This document shows, piece by piece, positions 1-61,090 of a stretch of DNA of 64,000 nucleotides. Position numbers and translations under genes: made by a program. The notes under the pieces are model-generated. The model made no database searches, was not told the DNA's origin, and saw nothing but the letters and a program-made list of their open reading frames with translations. Each line of letters starts with the position of its first letter. The stretch's first letter is position 1. The stretch is from contig CM063502.1 in NCBI GenBank assembly GCA_032207245.1, positions 117,490,929 through 117,554,928 on the forward strand. Direction: 5' to 3'. This DNA comes from Pardosa pseudoannulata. Lineage: Eukaryota > Arthropoda > Arachnida > Araneae > Lycosidae.

Positions 1-699
1 ACGATTTGATCTACAAATATGATTAAGCGTGAGATAAGCAGCAATGGGACTTTCTTATTCTTTGAAGAAGTCTTTTGTAGGAAAGATAAAAAACATCTAT
101 ATGAAATTACTATCATTACACTTTGACAATCCAAGACAAGCAAGCAGACAATAGAAGTTAGCACTAACAGCATGAAATCTAACCATAAGATTTTATACCT
201 GTTTAACACCTATTTTAAACTGTCGAAAACATTTTCTGTTTCTTTTTCTTTCGTATGCGTACTTCAAAGCAATCGTAAAACTACACTATATCATTAAAAT
301 TCATTACATTCGATTCAGAGGGTGTGGGTTGGATTTCAGCTATAACATGATCTATGTTTATAAAACATAACAGGTGAAAACTAGTTATAAAGAGTAAAAT
401 CTTTATACGCAATATGTCACAAATGTAAATAAGGCTTGGTATACACCAACTGAACTTGCATATATCAGTGTTAACCTAAGGAACACATTTCTATTGAGGG
501 ATGACTTATATTTATTTATATTTATTAAGATTTCTTCTGACTGAATGTAACTGTAATGAGAAATTTCGGAAAGTCAGTACAAGTTTTCCACTTCTAAAAG
601 TCATTTCACTTTAAATCTTTTGCAAAAAAAAAAATAACATACTTTTGTTTGTATATAACAATAGGTACATTGGTTCGACACAAGTTTAAAAAAATATTT
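1..699. other. AT-rich noncoding, nothing recognised
   Basis: No coding block, RNA gene or clear repeat is visible. It contains ordinary A and T runs only. Confidence 0.6.
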
Positions 700-840
700 T
701 GGTTTGGAGAGTTGTGGTCTACTTTTTAACACGAGGGCTAATGAGACCGGGACCTACTTCTTAAAGCCAATTCCGAACGGCTACGAACATCCATACCACT
801 GTGGGATTCGAACCCACGAACTCCGGTTCCGAAGGCCAGC
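700..840 (-). repeat. SINE family 1, 5'-truncated copy
   Basis: Minus-strand copy of the tRNA-derived SINE described at 2817-2995. The body and the B box (gggattcgaaccc on the + strand) are clear. The tRNA head breaks off into a CA/A run at about 840. Confidence 0.8.
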
Positions 841-2253
841 ACACACACACAAAAAAAAAAAAAGAAAAAAAAATTTTTTTAGTGACTTACTTTTATCGTA
901 TTCAAAAGTATTATTTTTATCAAATTAATAAAAACTGTAATGCGTTGCTGAATTTAGTTTTATAGACTAATTCTTTTTGAATTTTTTATTTTGGGAGAAG
1001 AGGAATCATAAGTCACCATAAGTGGACCGCCCATCTGAGAGACACAAACCCTTATAAAACTTGACTCTTGTTGACTCTTGTAAAATTCCAAACATCTTTT
1101 TAATTTTTTTCTGCAAGCAAAGTCATTTTTTAAAAGTTAAAAATATTTATCAAACAGTCAGTGAATAAATACACTAATTACCACACCAAGAGTATTTTCA
1201 TGTTCTTATCCGTAAATATAATTATTAGGTTATTTCAGTTTTATTAAAATACTTTTTTATTTTAAATTTTAAATAAATCTTTAATTTCAGGAACAGAATT
1301 AGTAATGTATCGTAGTTGGTTAATTTTCCTAAATTTTAGAAAATATGTTAGTTTTTAAACCTTCAAGTATCATTCCGATTTCCAAAGTAGTATATTATAG
1401 CTAAATCTATCCTAAAAGCAGAAACATGATTATAGAAAACTCCATTCAAAATACATCAGGAGGTAAACTTTCTAGTGCTTTTGAGCTTTCTCATATTTAA
1501 AATATAATATACAAATTTTGGCTCCATAAAAATATAAATGAAACTTAAAAGTGTTTGTCGTGTTTTGTAAGCCTCGTGCTTTTCAAAAATAGGTAGTTGA
1601 ATTTATTACTATGTTATTCGTATCAAAAATTTACACAGAAAACAATGTAAGTTTGAATGTGATGATATGTGAATTAGAATTCATTTTTTTCAATGAAATA
1701 ACAATATATGTTTCATAGTACATAACATTCGACTTATATAAAAGCAAATACATTGTCTTAAAGACATAGGTTTATGTTATCAAAATAAATTAACAAGCTA
1801 GCATGGTTTTTATTCATAAAAACCAAACTTGTTAATAGTACATTGTATGTATTACCTTACAATGAATCTGTTAATGAACAAAACTCTATGATCCTTGTTC
1901 AACAGCTCTGATAAGACGTTACCTAGGTTTGTAGAACACTTTTCTTCCTTTTTCTTGAGATAAAACTGATAAAAATGCAAAAACAAAATTAAAGATCCAT
2001 TAAAAATCAAACTGGTTTCAAGTCTGCAGATGATTTACGCTGTACACTCAAAGAAGTAGAATTTGAATATACTAATTACCATTGTATTAGCGTTGGAATT
2101 GATTATCAGATAGCATGAACTAAGCCCTTCCAGGTGTGAAACTCACGCAAATGCCGTTTAAAAGGGGCGTCAACAGGTTTAACCTTACCAAAGGCGTTAA
2201 TCTAATTGTGTTCGCGCATCAATTAAGGACATTCTTGAGAAAAATGTAACAGA
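841..2253. other. AT-rich noncoding, nothing recognised
   Basis: No exon-like block or family repeat recognised. A short direct repeat (ttgactcttg twice at 1061-1080) is the only local structure. Confidence 0.5.
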
Positions 2254-3312
2254 TTTGCAGCTACTATGCGATACCATCACCTTCTTTCATTTTCGCAAAT
2301 TAAGGTGTTGTCTCAGGTCACAGATTTAAAATGATGCCTCATTTTGTTTAAAATAATAACTAATTCACCTCCGGAGTAAAAAAAACAAAGGTATAACTTT
2401 CACTGTATTTATAATTTTGTAATATTTAATTACATAAAGAATAAGAATATATCTTTCTTTTTTTTTTTTTTTTTTGACAAATGATCACTAAATATGTCAT
2501 ACATCAAATAGCATGAATACAAGGAATAATTTGAAAACTATATTAATATGCAGTTACTATGCAATATCATCACCTCGTTTCATCTTCATTAATTAAGGTG
2601 TTGTTTCTATATTCGTAGTTTTGAAATGCTTAATTTCATACAGAATAAAAACACTTCCCTAACATCTCTTATTAATTATAAAAAATATATAAGTTGTGGA
2701 ACAATAAATATAAATCCGTGAGATGGTCTGAAAATTACATTTACTTGCAGCTACCATGCGATGCCATCCCCTTCTTTCATTTTGGCAAATTAAGGTGGTG
2801 TCTCAGGTCACAGATTGCCGAACGATGGCCGAACGGTAGAGTGCTGCTCTTCGGAACCGGAGTTCGTGGGTTCGAATCCCGCTGCTGGCATGGATGTTTG
2901 TAGCCGTTCGGAATCGGCTTTAAACTGTAGGTCCCGGTCTCATTAGCCCTCGTGTGCAAAACAGTAGACCGTAGCGCTCCAAACCAAACCAAACCAGGTC
3001 ACAGATTTAAAATGATGCCTCATTCTGTTTAAAATAATAACTAGTTTAGCTCCAGAGTGAAAAAACGAAGGTATAACTTTCACTGTATTGATAATTTTGT
3101 AATATTTAATTTCATGCAGAATAAGAATATTTCTATTGTATTTTTGACAAATTTCATACATCAAATAGCATGAATACGAGGAATGATCTGAAAATTACAT
3201 TAATATGCAGCTACTATGCAACATCATCACCTCGTTTCATCTTCATTAAGGTGTTGTTTCTATATTCGTAGTTTTCAAATGCTTAATTTCATACAGAATA
3301 AAAACACTCATC
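2254..3312 (+). repeat. Tandem duplication, ~490-bp unit, each with two related subunits
   Basis: The block starting cagctac at 2258 recurs at 2748. Both copies carry the same series of landmarks (a tcaggtcacagattt block, the tttcactgtat block, the tgacaaat block). Each unit ends with a shorter related subunit (2551-2660 and 3208-3310) sharing the 'actatgca..atcatcacct' start. The second unit is lengthened by a SINE at 2817-2995. Confidence 0.85.
2817..2995 (+). repeat. SINE family 1, full-length, with target-site duplication
   Basis: tRNA-derived head with an A box (tggccgaacggt) and a B box (ggttcgaatcc), a body containing 'tcggctttaaactgtaggtc', and a tail of aacc repeats. The 12-bp duplication aggtcacagatt flanks it exactly (2805-2816 and 2996-3007). 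The paralogous site at 2315-2326 lacks the insert. This is the reference copy for the window. Confidence 0.95.
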
Positions 3313-3415
3313 TATCTAACGCGGTCAATCTAATGCGGAACCCCCAGTGTTTAGTTCCCAAGCACGCTTGGTCCTCAGTTCATCTACCCACTGAAGGGAT
3401 GAAAGGCAAAAATAC
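3313..3415 (-). repeat. SINE family 2 fragment
   Basis: About 85 bp match the central body of the family at 53955-54232, including 'cccccagtgtttagttccca' and 'ccactgaagggatgaaagg'. Head and distal end are missing. Confidence 0.75.
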
Positions 3416-3429
3416 AACTATGTTGAAAT

Positions 3430-3911
3430 AAATATATATATATATCCCCAACCACAAAATGTCTTAATCAAAAAAGTGTTCTTTTCTTAAAATTCTTCCA
3501 ACACATTTCCCAAAGCTTTATGTGCAATAGATGTAAATTTTCTGCCCATTCAACATATTTTCCAGCTGTAGCTGGCAAATGGATCAGTTTTTCCCCTACT
3601 CTAACAGTTAAATTCGCTAAGTTTCTTGTATTTTGGTAAAATTCTATCTGTTTCGCTCTCGGGTACACCTCTGTTCCAGCAAAGTGTTTTTGTATCATTC
3701 TCCTATCTGCGTTAGACTGCCGAAGATGTATTTTTAGCAGCTCCTCAATAAAGATTTAAGTTGTCCTCAAAATTGTGCTTCTCTTCAATGTGGCCCGACT
3801 GCACCATTATTCAATAATCTAGCTGCTTAGGCTTCTCCTTGCCCAATAGCCCAGGCAAATAAAAAGAATAGGGCCAATAATCAAATGTAACCGGCCGTTT
3901 AGAATTTCTTG

Positions 3912-3913
<2 letters not shown>
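3430..3913. repeat. Microsatellite-bracketed repeat, copy 1
   Basis: About 480 bp between a short TA run (3430-3444) and a long AT array (3914-3989). It is clearly related to 32215-32715 and more distantly to 31034-31739. Shared landmarks are 'tgtcttaatcaa', 'acatttcccaaagcttt', 'gatgtaaattttctg', 'ttttccagctgt' and a 'gcccaatagcccaggcaa' block. A 76-codon frame on the minus strand (3468-3698) is disrupted in the relatives, so coding is not supported. Confidence 0.75.

Positions 3914-3989
<76 letters not shown>
3914..3989. repeat. (AT)n microsatellite
   Basis: An almost uninterrupted AT dinucleotide array of about 38 units. Confidence 0.98.
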
Positions 3990-3992
<3 letters not shown>

Positions 3993-5511
3993 GTGTGTAT
4001 ACATATATATATTTGTATATATAAGATATATGAAAACTGTGTATATATAGAATGTGTATGGCTATGGGATAAGAGTAAATTATGTCACCAAGTCGCCAAC
4101 TTTGACCGCAAAATTTATTTGTTAAATTTTGCTTCTACCGATGAAATAAATACAATGTAAATGAAAAGGAATAAAAATACCTATTTAATTACAGATGTCT
4201 GTTCGGTTTTTTGGGGTGGTTGTTGTTTAAAATGATCGTACTTCATTAATACATTTTATTCTGGACAAGAGTATAGGAAAAAAAAGGTTTGGGGATGTAG
4301 AGGAACTTGCGCCCCCCCCCCCCTGAGGCATGCGCAACAGAGAGGATGTATTCATTTATAGATAGAAAGATAGATAGATGTATGCATGCATACATACATG
4401 CATACATATGTACACATATACGTGTGTATGTGTGTAAATTACTCTAAGCTATGAAAGTTAAACTAACAAACAGGCTGTTATTTCTAGCCTTAAAGACATA
4501 ACTCATATTTGTTTATTCTTTCTCATTCTCAAAATAACTTCCATAATTTACCTAATTTAGTTTAACACATACTCTATTGCTTAGCGCTTAGGCTTCTTTA
4601 CAAACCGTACCAAATTAAATCCGTAAATACAAAATTGAAATACGCAGAGATCACCTGTTGAAGAGTGAAACTCATTATGAAATGGTCACTTTTGCTTGCT
4701 TGCCTTTTTAAGTCGTGTCTTTCTATTTAACAAATAATGAATCCATTATGCAGTCCAAATTCAATTTACATAAAGAGGAAGTCATTAAAGCAATAGTTCA
4801 CGGTTCAATTAATTCAAGAAGGCCTTTGCCTGCAATCATTCTCATCATGAAGTCATAAAATATACATTAATGTTATCTCATTCTAAAGGTTCCATTATTT
4901 GCTTTGAAATTAGTGGTGATTTAGACACCGCTTCTTTTAGCAAATCGCAGCTAATTTTCAGTGTTATTAAAATTAAACTAATTGAACGCGTTTTGTAGAA
5001 TTTGTATTGCGGAAGTTTCTGCACTATGTAAAAATATATCTTAACATTTATTTTAATTGAAAAATATATAAAAATATACAACAGAAAGAAAATTTTTACT
5101 AAAACAAAAAGAAGGAATTTTTTTTTATTTCAAAGAGGCACGATACTTTAAAAATGGTTAAAAAAATCTTCGTTTTTTATATTGGCTTAAATTATTGTTT
5201 TAGCATTTCTACATTATTATGCAAAGTGTAAAATCTGTAAACTCCATATCTTAAAAATTACGTGTATGATTTTTTAACGAATGAAAAATGTTCAATAGCT
5301 TTTCCTACATGATTGTTTTTCTCTGATTTCAATGCCGTAAATACGCTAATGCTTATTTTACATATTTAAAACACGTGTCAAGATTTTATACATATTTTTA
5401 ATGATGTATAAAATTAAACTACAAATGGAATTTTTAATAATTTGTTTATTTATTATACAAATATGTTCAGAAAAATGTTAGGTTTCATGGTTTTCCCTAT
5501 AATTTTTACTC
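3990..5511. other. AT-rich noncoding, nothing recognised
   Basis: No exon-like block. It contains a poly-C run at about 4312-4323 and tetranucleotide runs (gata, catg/cata) at 4360-4420. Confidence 0.5.
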
Positions 5512-5681
5512 TAACGATGGCCGATTGGTTAGGGTGCTGGCCTTCGGTACCGGAGTTCGTGGGTTCGAATCCCACTGTGGCATGGATATACGTAGCTGTT
5601 CGTAATCAGCTTTAAACTGTAGGTCCCGGTCTCATTTGCCCTCGTGTCGCAAAATGTAGACCGTAGCGCTCCATACCAAAC
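5512..5681 (+). repeat. SINE family 1, near full-length
   Basis: Head with A box (tggccgattggt) and B box (ggttcgaatcc), followed by the family body and the 'gaccgtagcgctcc' end. The tail is short and no convincing target-site duplication is visible. Confidence 0.9.
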
Positions 5682-6624
5682 GCTGTAAGTTTTAGCGAAA
5701 ACTTTTAATACACAAAATTTTATAGGTATCTTAACATCGATACACATTCTTAGATAGAGTTCTTTAATGTACCTAAACAATTTTAGAGCAAAAATATTAG
5801 TATTTGGAAAAGTTATAAGGATTTTTAAAAAGCTTAAAAATGTAAATATTAATTAAATGAACTGTTCAAACATAATTTACCACTAATCCGAATATGATTT
5901 AAATTCCATTATAAAATTCAAAACAATTGCTATATTTACTAAAAAACTAAAAAAATAAATTAAACGTACGATGCACCCTTAATTCGTTAAACTATAAAAG
6001 CAAAGCTATCGACATATTTTTTTTCTAAAATTCTTACTAGTAAAAACTGGTAAGATTTTTGACTCTGTAGTATCAATAATTTTTATTTTTGTAAATGCAA
6101 TACCATTTTAGTTTTAAAAATAAAAAAGTCAGAAAGAACCCTAATCTACAATAATTCTCTTAAATTTTTTCTACTTTTCATTGAAGCCTGACAAAAACTG
6201 AAGCTAAAAAAAAATTTCATCTTATCAAATATCGCTGTCGAGTTTATTAAAATTTTTCTTTGTACAGATCAAAAAGGATTAACTTGTCAACACCTTTAAT
6301 CCATTCCCAAAATTCTGAAAGTCCTTTTCGAGTGACTTTGTGCTCTATAAACTTCTGTTTGACTGAATAAAAATAAACATAGTTTCATTAAAACAAAAGA
6401 GTTTTTAAAACTCAACTGTTCACCAGAATGTTTGTATATTTTCATAATTTAATCGTCTTAGTTTTGTAATTTTTTTATTAAATTGTGATATTCTGAAGTT
6501 AGAATTACATAATATAATTCGTGTGTGTATAGAATAGCCTGATTTATTTTAGAATATAATTATGATTGAGTTGATAAGTTTGGTTAAAATATCATTACAC
6601 ACGCGTATGTTTATGCGTATGTAT
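5682..6624. other. AT-rich noncoding, nothing recognised
   Basis: No exon-like block, RNA gene or repeat family recognised. Confidence 0.5.
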
Positions 6625-6628
6625 ATAT

Positions 6629-7392
6629 TGTAGCGCACTGGGGCTCTAAGTGAGCCCGAAAACGGATAGCGGAGGCCTACGTACAGATTATGATATTTAT
6701 TAAGAAACACAATATTGAAGTTATGATAAAATACAGATGAAACGATGAATATCTACAATGAAAAAAAAATGATCGATGCAGGAATCAGCTTCCTAAGAGA
6801 AAAAAAAGGGGGGAGGACTCTCTCAGTCCCTCCCTCGAAGTTTTGGGCCGATGAGTTCATAGCAAACTAGATCGGTTAAAAATCCTCTCTGGGCCTCGAA
6901 CTCTGCTCTTCTTATATAGTCGTCTGCCGCAAGAATGTCCATCTCAGCTGACTGGACAGCTGGTTGATGACGTGGTGGGGAAAGCGCACGTAGCACCAGA
7001 TGGTGCCAGGGAAGCTTGCAGTAATCGGGAGCAATCTCGAGATGTCCTTGGACAAACCTTTGGAGAACAAGATAGTAAAGTATTGTTGTTTCCCTTACAA
7101 TGTAGAAGTTTGCTGTCGTGTGAAACTCTTTCTTCGGGATGCCATTGAAACTAACACTGCAAACACTTCGCCAGCATCCTAATGAATTTTTCCGACAGAA
7201 TGATTGAGATGGTCCTCGGTGTCAACAATCCTCCATTCAGCATCCCATTCTACGTTAAACAACGTCCTTTCACGAGGTAAAGAAGAGCTCAGTTCAAATG
7301 CTCACAAAAGGCACGGTTGCTATTCTTCTACATTATGCCGTCTTTTCTTACGGTTTTAGTTAAGTCTGTTAATGTAACGAGAATTCGTTACA
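6629..7392. mobile_element. Candidate solo LTR (764 bp)
   Basis: Starts TGTAGCG and ends CGTTACA, giving TG...CA ends with short imperfect inverted repeats. It is flanked by direct repeats atat (6625-6628 and 7393-7396; atatt if one base is shared). It is much richer in G+C than its surroundings. The 3' end contains the hairpin tgtaacga-gaat-tcgttaca. No retroelement coding sequence adjoins it, so a solo LTR left by recombination is the simplest reading. The short open frame at 7000-7182 is unlikely to be a gene. Confidence 0.65.
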
Positions 7393-7887
7393 ATATTCAT
7401 ATAGGTATGTATGTGAGTGTGTATGTATAAGGATAATTTTACCAAATTAATCAATATAATTGTAATTATATTCAAAAATAAATTTTTGCTGATTCTATAT
7501 TCCAAATGACAACCTTTGAAAAAAAAAGTATTTTTCCTCTTTTAAGTCTAGTAACCTTTAGCAATTACAAGAATATTAAACTTAATGTCTCCTTAGTTCA
7601 ACTAATCTTATACTACTTTCATAACTTTAATTTCAGTTGTTAGCTTCCCCTGCGTGGTATACTCTTATATCCTATACATCTGACTGGCTGTCTCCCTTGA
7701 GGCTTGGTGGTTCTATATAAACGAATGTACAAATTATTGGCGGACAAAGGCGGATTGTCTCAATAAACTCTACATTTTTGCTTATTAATTTCACTATTTA
7801 CTTTGATGGCCTAACGACTGGTTTTTATCCAATATGGATATAATTCTAAATTTGCAGTAAGTAAAAAACACCCATTACATATAAATG
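7393..7887. other. AT-rich noncoding, nothing recognised
   Basis: No exon-like block or repeat family recognised. Confidence 0.5.
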
Positions 7888-7902
7888 TATGTATGGGAGC
7901 GA

Positions 7903-8081
7903 TTTGGTTTGGGTTTAGAGCGGTATGGTCTACTGTTTTGCTACACGAGGGCTAATGAGACAGGGACCTACTGCTTATAGCCGGTTCCTCATGGCTACGA
8001 ATATCCATGCCATCATCAAGATTCGAATCCGCGAACTCCGGTACCGAAGAGCAGCACTGTACCATTAGACCATCTTTCGGC
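7903..8081 (-). repeat. SINE family 1, full-length, with target-site duplication
   Basis: Complete minus-strand copy from tail (ttggtttggg) to head. Flanked by tatgtatgggagcga (7888-7902) and tatgtatgggaacga (8082-8096), a 15-bp duplication with one difference. Confidence 0.93.
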
Positions 8082-8201
8082 TATGTATGGGAACGACAGG
8101 GAATGCGTATATATGCTTGTTACATATTTTGGATTAAAATTTGACTTTATAATTTTATAATAAACTATAATTGTATAAGGTTCTTTAATCTTAAATCTTA
8201 T

Positions 8202-8428
8202 CTCCTAGGGGCCTAGGCGCAACAGCCTCTAGGCGGCCAGGGCCTACAGTGCCAATCTCCGTTTCCAAGACCAAGATCCCTGGGATGCGAAGCATATGTC
8301 CCGGTTAGGTGATCAGCCTTAAACGGAACCCCCAGTATTTAGTTCCCAATTATGCTTGGTCCTCGGTTTGTCTACCCACTGAAGGGAGGAAAGACTGAGT
8401 CAACCGTAGCCAGCCCGGAGATTTAATC
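8202..8428 (-). repeat. SINE family 2, nearly complete, head lost
   Basis: Matches 53955-54232 through most of the body ('ccaatctccgttt', 'gcgaagcatatgt', 'cccccagtatttagttccca', 'ccactgaaggga'), stopping in 'agcccggaga' before the tRNA-like head. Confidence 0.85.
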
Positions 8429-9609
8429 TTTAAACTAGAATCTTATAAATATCTTAAATGAATCCAAGTTTGTCATGGGCCATATACTTCGGACATTCAG
8501 TATTTTATCAGTGCATAGCTTTAACCCCATTACTCTACTGAACCTCACTTGAGGCTACAAATTTAAATAAATAAAACATTTCTTAAAATATTTTTTCAGC
8601 AAATTTTATATTCAGTGATAATTTTCATACATCTGAGCCTTATATGGGGCATCAAATTTGATTTATTTTTCGATAACAATTGGTTGCACTAGACTAAAAC
8701 TTAATATCTCATATTTGTTGAAGAAGTGAATACAAGAAAAAAAGTTTGTTTCTGTTTGTGTCTGGTTTTTGTCGTTTTATTACTTAAAATTTTTTTGAAA
8801 TACCATCTAAAACAGTATAAAATTTATCCTTTAACACTAGTGTCTATTATGTTTAATTTTTCTATTTGATGTAATTTATAGACTTACAAGCCTACTTGAA
8901 TTTAAATTAGTACAATCTTGCTGAACAATTTTTTCTACATAATCTAGAATACCAGTTTACGTATAACAGTTCACAAAATTATTACTTCGTTGTATGATAT
9001 AAGGAAGTATTGTAATCACTAATACTTTCAACCGTCAGATACAAATGAAAATGCTCATTTCGATCATATATGAATCCATTTTGACTAGTGTAAGTGTTAC
9101 GTCTGTAAGTAGGGATAAAAATACTTTAAATACCCTTTAAAACTTCCATCCTTGAATGAATTTTAATTTGTCTTGGCGTCTGCACGTACGCACATATGTA
9201 TATCGTATATCTCAGAAAAGGTGATAAGTAGAATGTTGAAATTTTGTATGTAGCACTATTGCAACATCTAAGCGTGTACCTTCCTTTTAGATTGCAATTT
9301 GCCCTTTGCACAAGAATCTAATTTAATATACCGGATATTAACTCTGCCAGGTATAACTCAAAAACCTTTAATCGTTAAATATTTAAATTCTCTATTTAAG
9401 ACAGTTTTAAGATTCAGCTGTGCACCTCCCTTTTTTATGAAAATCTGCATCCTATATAACGAAAGATCTTATTATAGTAATATGAAAACACGGTCGTTGT
9501 CAGATAGCAGCAATTGAGCTCTACACATTGTTGAATTAATATACACTCATTGGTGAATTAATACTATATAATTTTTTGTTACTAAAAATTAGCAATTTGG
9601 CACACTTTA
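8429..9609. other. AT-rich noncoding, nothing recognised
   Basis: No exon-like block. Two short open frames at 9126-9517 show no protein-like composition. Confidence 0.5.
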
Positions 9610-10175
9610 TTAACACATTGTATGCGGGACACGTACTAGTACGTTTTCTGACGATGGATACTTCAACGCGGGTCACGTACAAGTACGGGTTAGCGTAACA
9701 ACAGGGTTTGTTTGTGAGTACAAAAATAATGGTATGTACTGGAAAACGAAGCCGAATGTTCTTGTCTACTACATAGAATCTAGAAAAATTTAGACAAATA
9801 AAAACTAGCTTTTACATTATTAGTTTTATGATTTCTCTTTTCAAATTTTTATAATGTAAAAATGTTTATATATAACATAATTCGAAAAAATTAAAACTAT
9901 ATACTACTATTTCTATTTGATTTTTCATATTTACGATACTATTATAAGTTTATCCACTAAAATATGTTTTTTGTTTGCAAAAATCTTATGGTTGTTATTT
10001 ATATATTTCTGTTTATATATTTGTTTATATATTTCAATATAAAATACGAAAAGTTGGTTAAAAAATTAATTAATTTTCGATCTATTGAGATTTAACTGAA
10101 TAACTAAATTTGCGCGCAAAACAGCCGCTCCGGGTACAGTTCCGCTGCGAAATGTACCAGCACACATTGTGTTAA
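9610..10175. mobile_element. piggyBac-like MITE, copy 1 (566 bp)
   Basis: Begins TTAACACATTGTATGCGGG and ends CACACATTGTGTTAA. The TTAA at both ends is the piggyBac target signature, and the ends form imperfect inverted repeats. Inside the left end the motif gcgggacacgtactagtacg is partly repeated as gcgggtcacgtacaagtacg. It has no transposase, so it is non-autonomous. A second copy lies at 43524-44112. It ends 167 bp before peroxidase exon A. Confidence 0.8.
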
Positions 10176-10342
10176 AAAATTGGAGGATCATATTGACATT
10201 CAATTAAATAATTTTAAATTATGTGCAGTATAAAGTATGGATAATGTAGTATTTTTCTTTGATTTTCATATAATTATTGAGTGAGAAATATATATAGTGT
10301 ATATAAATAGGAATACAAATTTATAAGTGAAGTGTGTTTCAG

Positions 10343-60175
<49,833 letters not shown>

Positions 60176-60690
60176 GTCATTAATTCTGATTTTAAATGAT
60201 TTCAACAATTTCATCGAGAACTGACTCTCATGACCTACCTACGTCCCATTCTGCAAACATTTACAATGGGATTCTAGCTAACTGTACATAGATTTATTTA
60301 ATACTGTTTGAATGTGTGTGAGACGAATACATCATACCATTACTCTTCGCTGAGATAGAAGGGAATTGCTAACCTTCATTTCATGAAAATATTCGAGATA
60401 ACGTTACAAAGCATAGTCGTATGGATAACAAAATATTTCATCATTTTATTAATTTGCATGTGTATTCTTCCGTAGGATTCAGTTTTTTCATTATTCAGGC
60501 CGAGTGACTCTGAAAACGACAAAAAAAATGTCTTGCCAAAGAAATTGTTTAGAAAAAGCTCCAGTAATAGGTATTTCTGTTTATACTCCCACAAGCTTAT
60601 AACTTCAAGGATACACCTCGATATTTTTTCATCAGTAACTGCTATTTTAATTAGTATTTTATTGAAATAAACAATAAGAAAAACGCGGAT
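60176..60690 (+). other. Probable 3' UTR with polyadenylation signal
   Basis: Noncoding sequence follows the stop codon. The first canonical AATAAA is at 60666-60671, giving a 3' UTR of about 0.5 kb. Another AATAAA-like group lies near 61142-61165. Which site is used cannot be told from sequence. Confidence 0.5.
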
Positions 60691-60884
60691 AAACGAATGG
60701 AAGATGAAATTAATTGACGACTAGCTTCAAGTAAATCGTTTTCAACAAAAGTAGCAATCATGTTTGTGTGTGAATTCCAGTTATATAAGTATTATCAACA
60801 AATAATTTAAATGTCAGCCCTGTGCGGAAAGGAGCGGGCTTTTGCGAGTTTTCAGTCCATTGTCCTGAAACCTAGAGGTCTTAT

Positions 60885-61090
60885 TGTGGAAAATTAAGTG
60901 ATAAAATGATGCCATTGAACGAGATGGTTGCGGGATCCAGTTCAGTCAAACCACTAAAAGGAACTGCGGGGAGAAGCCCTAGTAGAATGATGCCCCATGT
61001 TTGTACAGCAGTGCCATAATGGACAGGCTTGGGGCAACACCTCTTAGACTCTAGGAGGTGTTGCTTGGGGTCGGCAGGAATGCAGACCAA
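60885..61090. other. GC-richer block with a hairpin, function unknown
   Basis: About 200 bp of higher G+C downstream of the gene. It contains the hairpin gcaacacctc-(11)-gaggtgttgc (61034-61064). A 69-codon minus-strand frame spans 60881-61090 (KPVHYGTAVQTWGIILLGLL in part). I recognise no family. Confidence 0.4.

Noticed and set aside
2817..2895. tRNA gene calls at SINE heads (A box and B box present)
   Set aside because: Heads are followed by the SINE body and tail and lack good acceptor-stem pairing; they are SINE promoters, not tRNA genes.
3819..4160. Tyr/Ile-rich open frames on both strands; likewise at 16641-17476, 30744-31020, 32697-32915, 43818-44018, 56268-57426 and 59881-60156
   Set aside because: They are translations of TA/TATG dinucleotide arrays.
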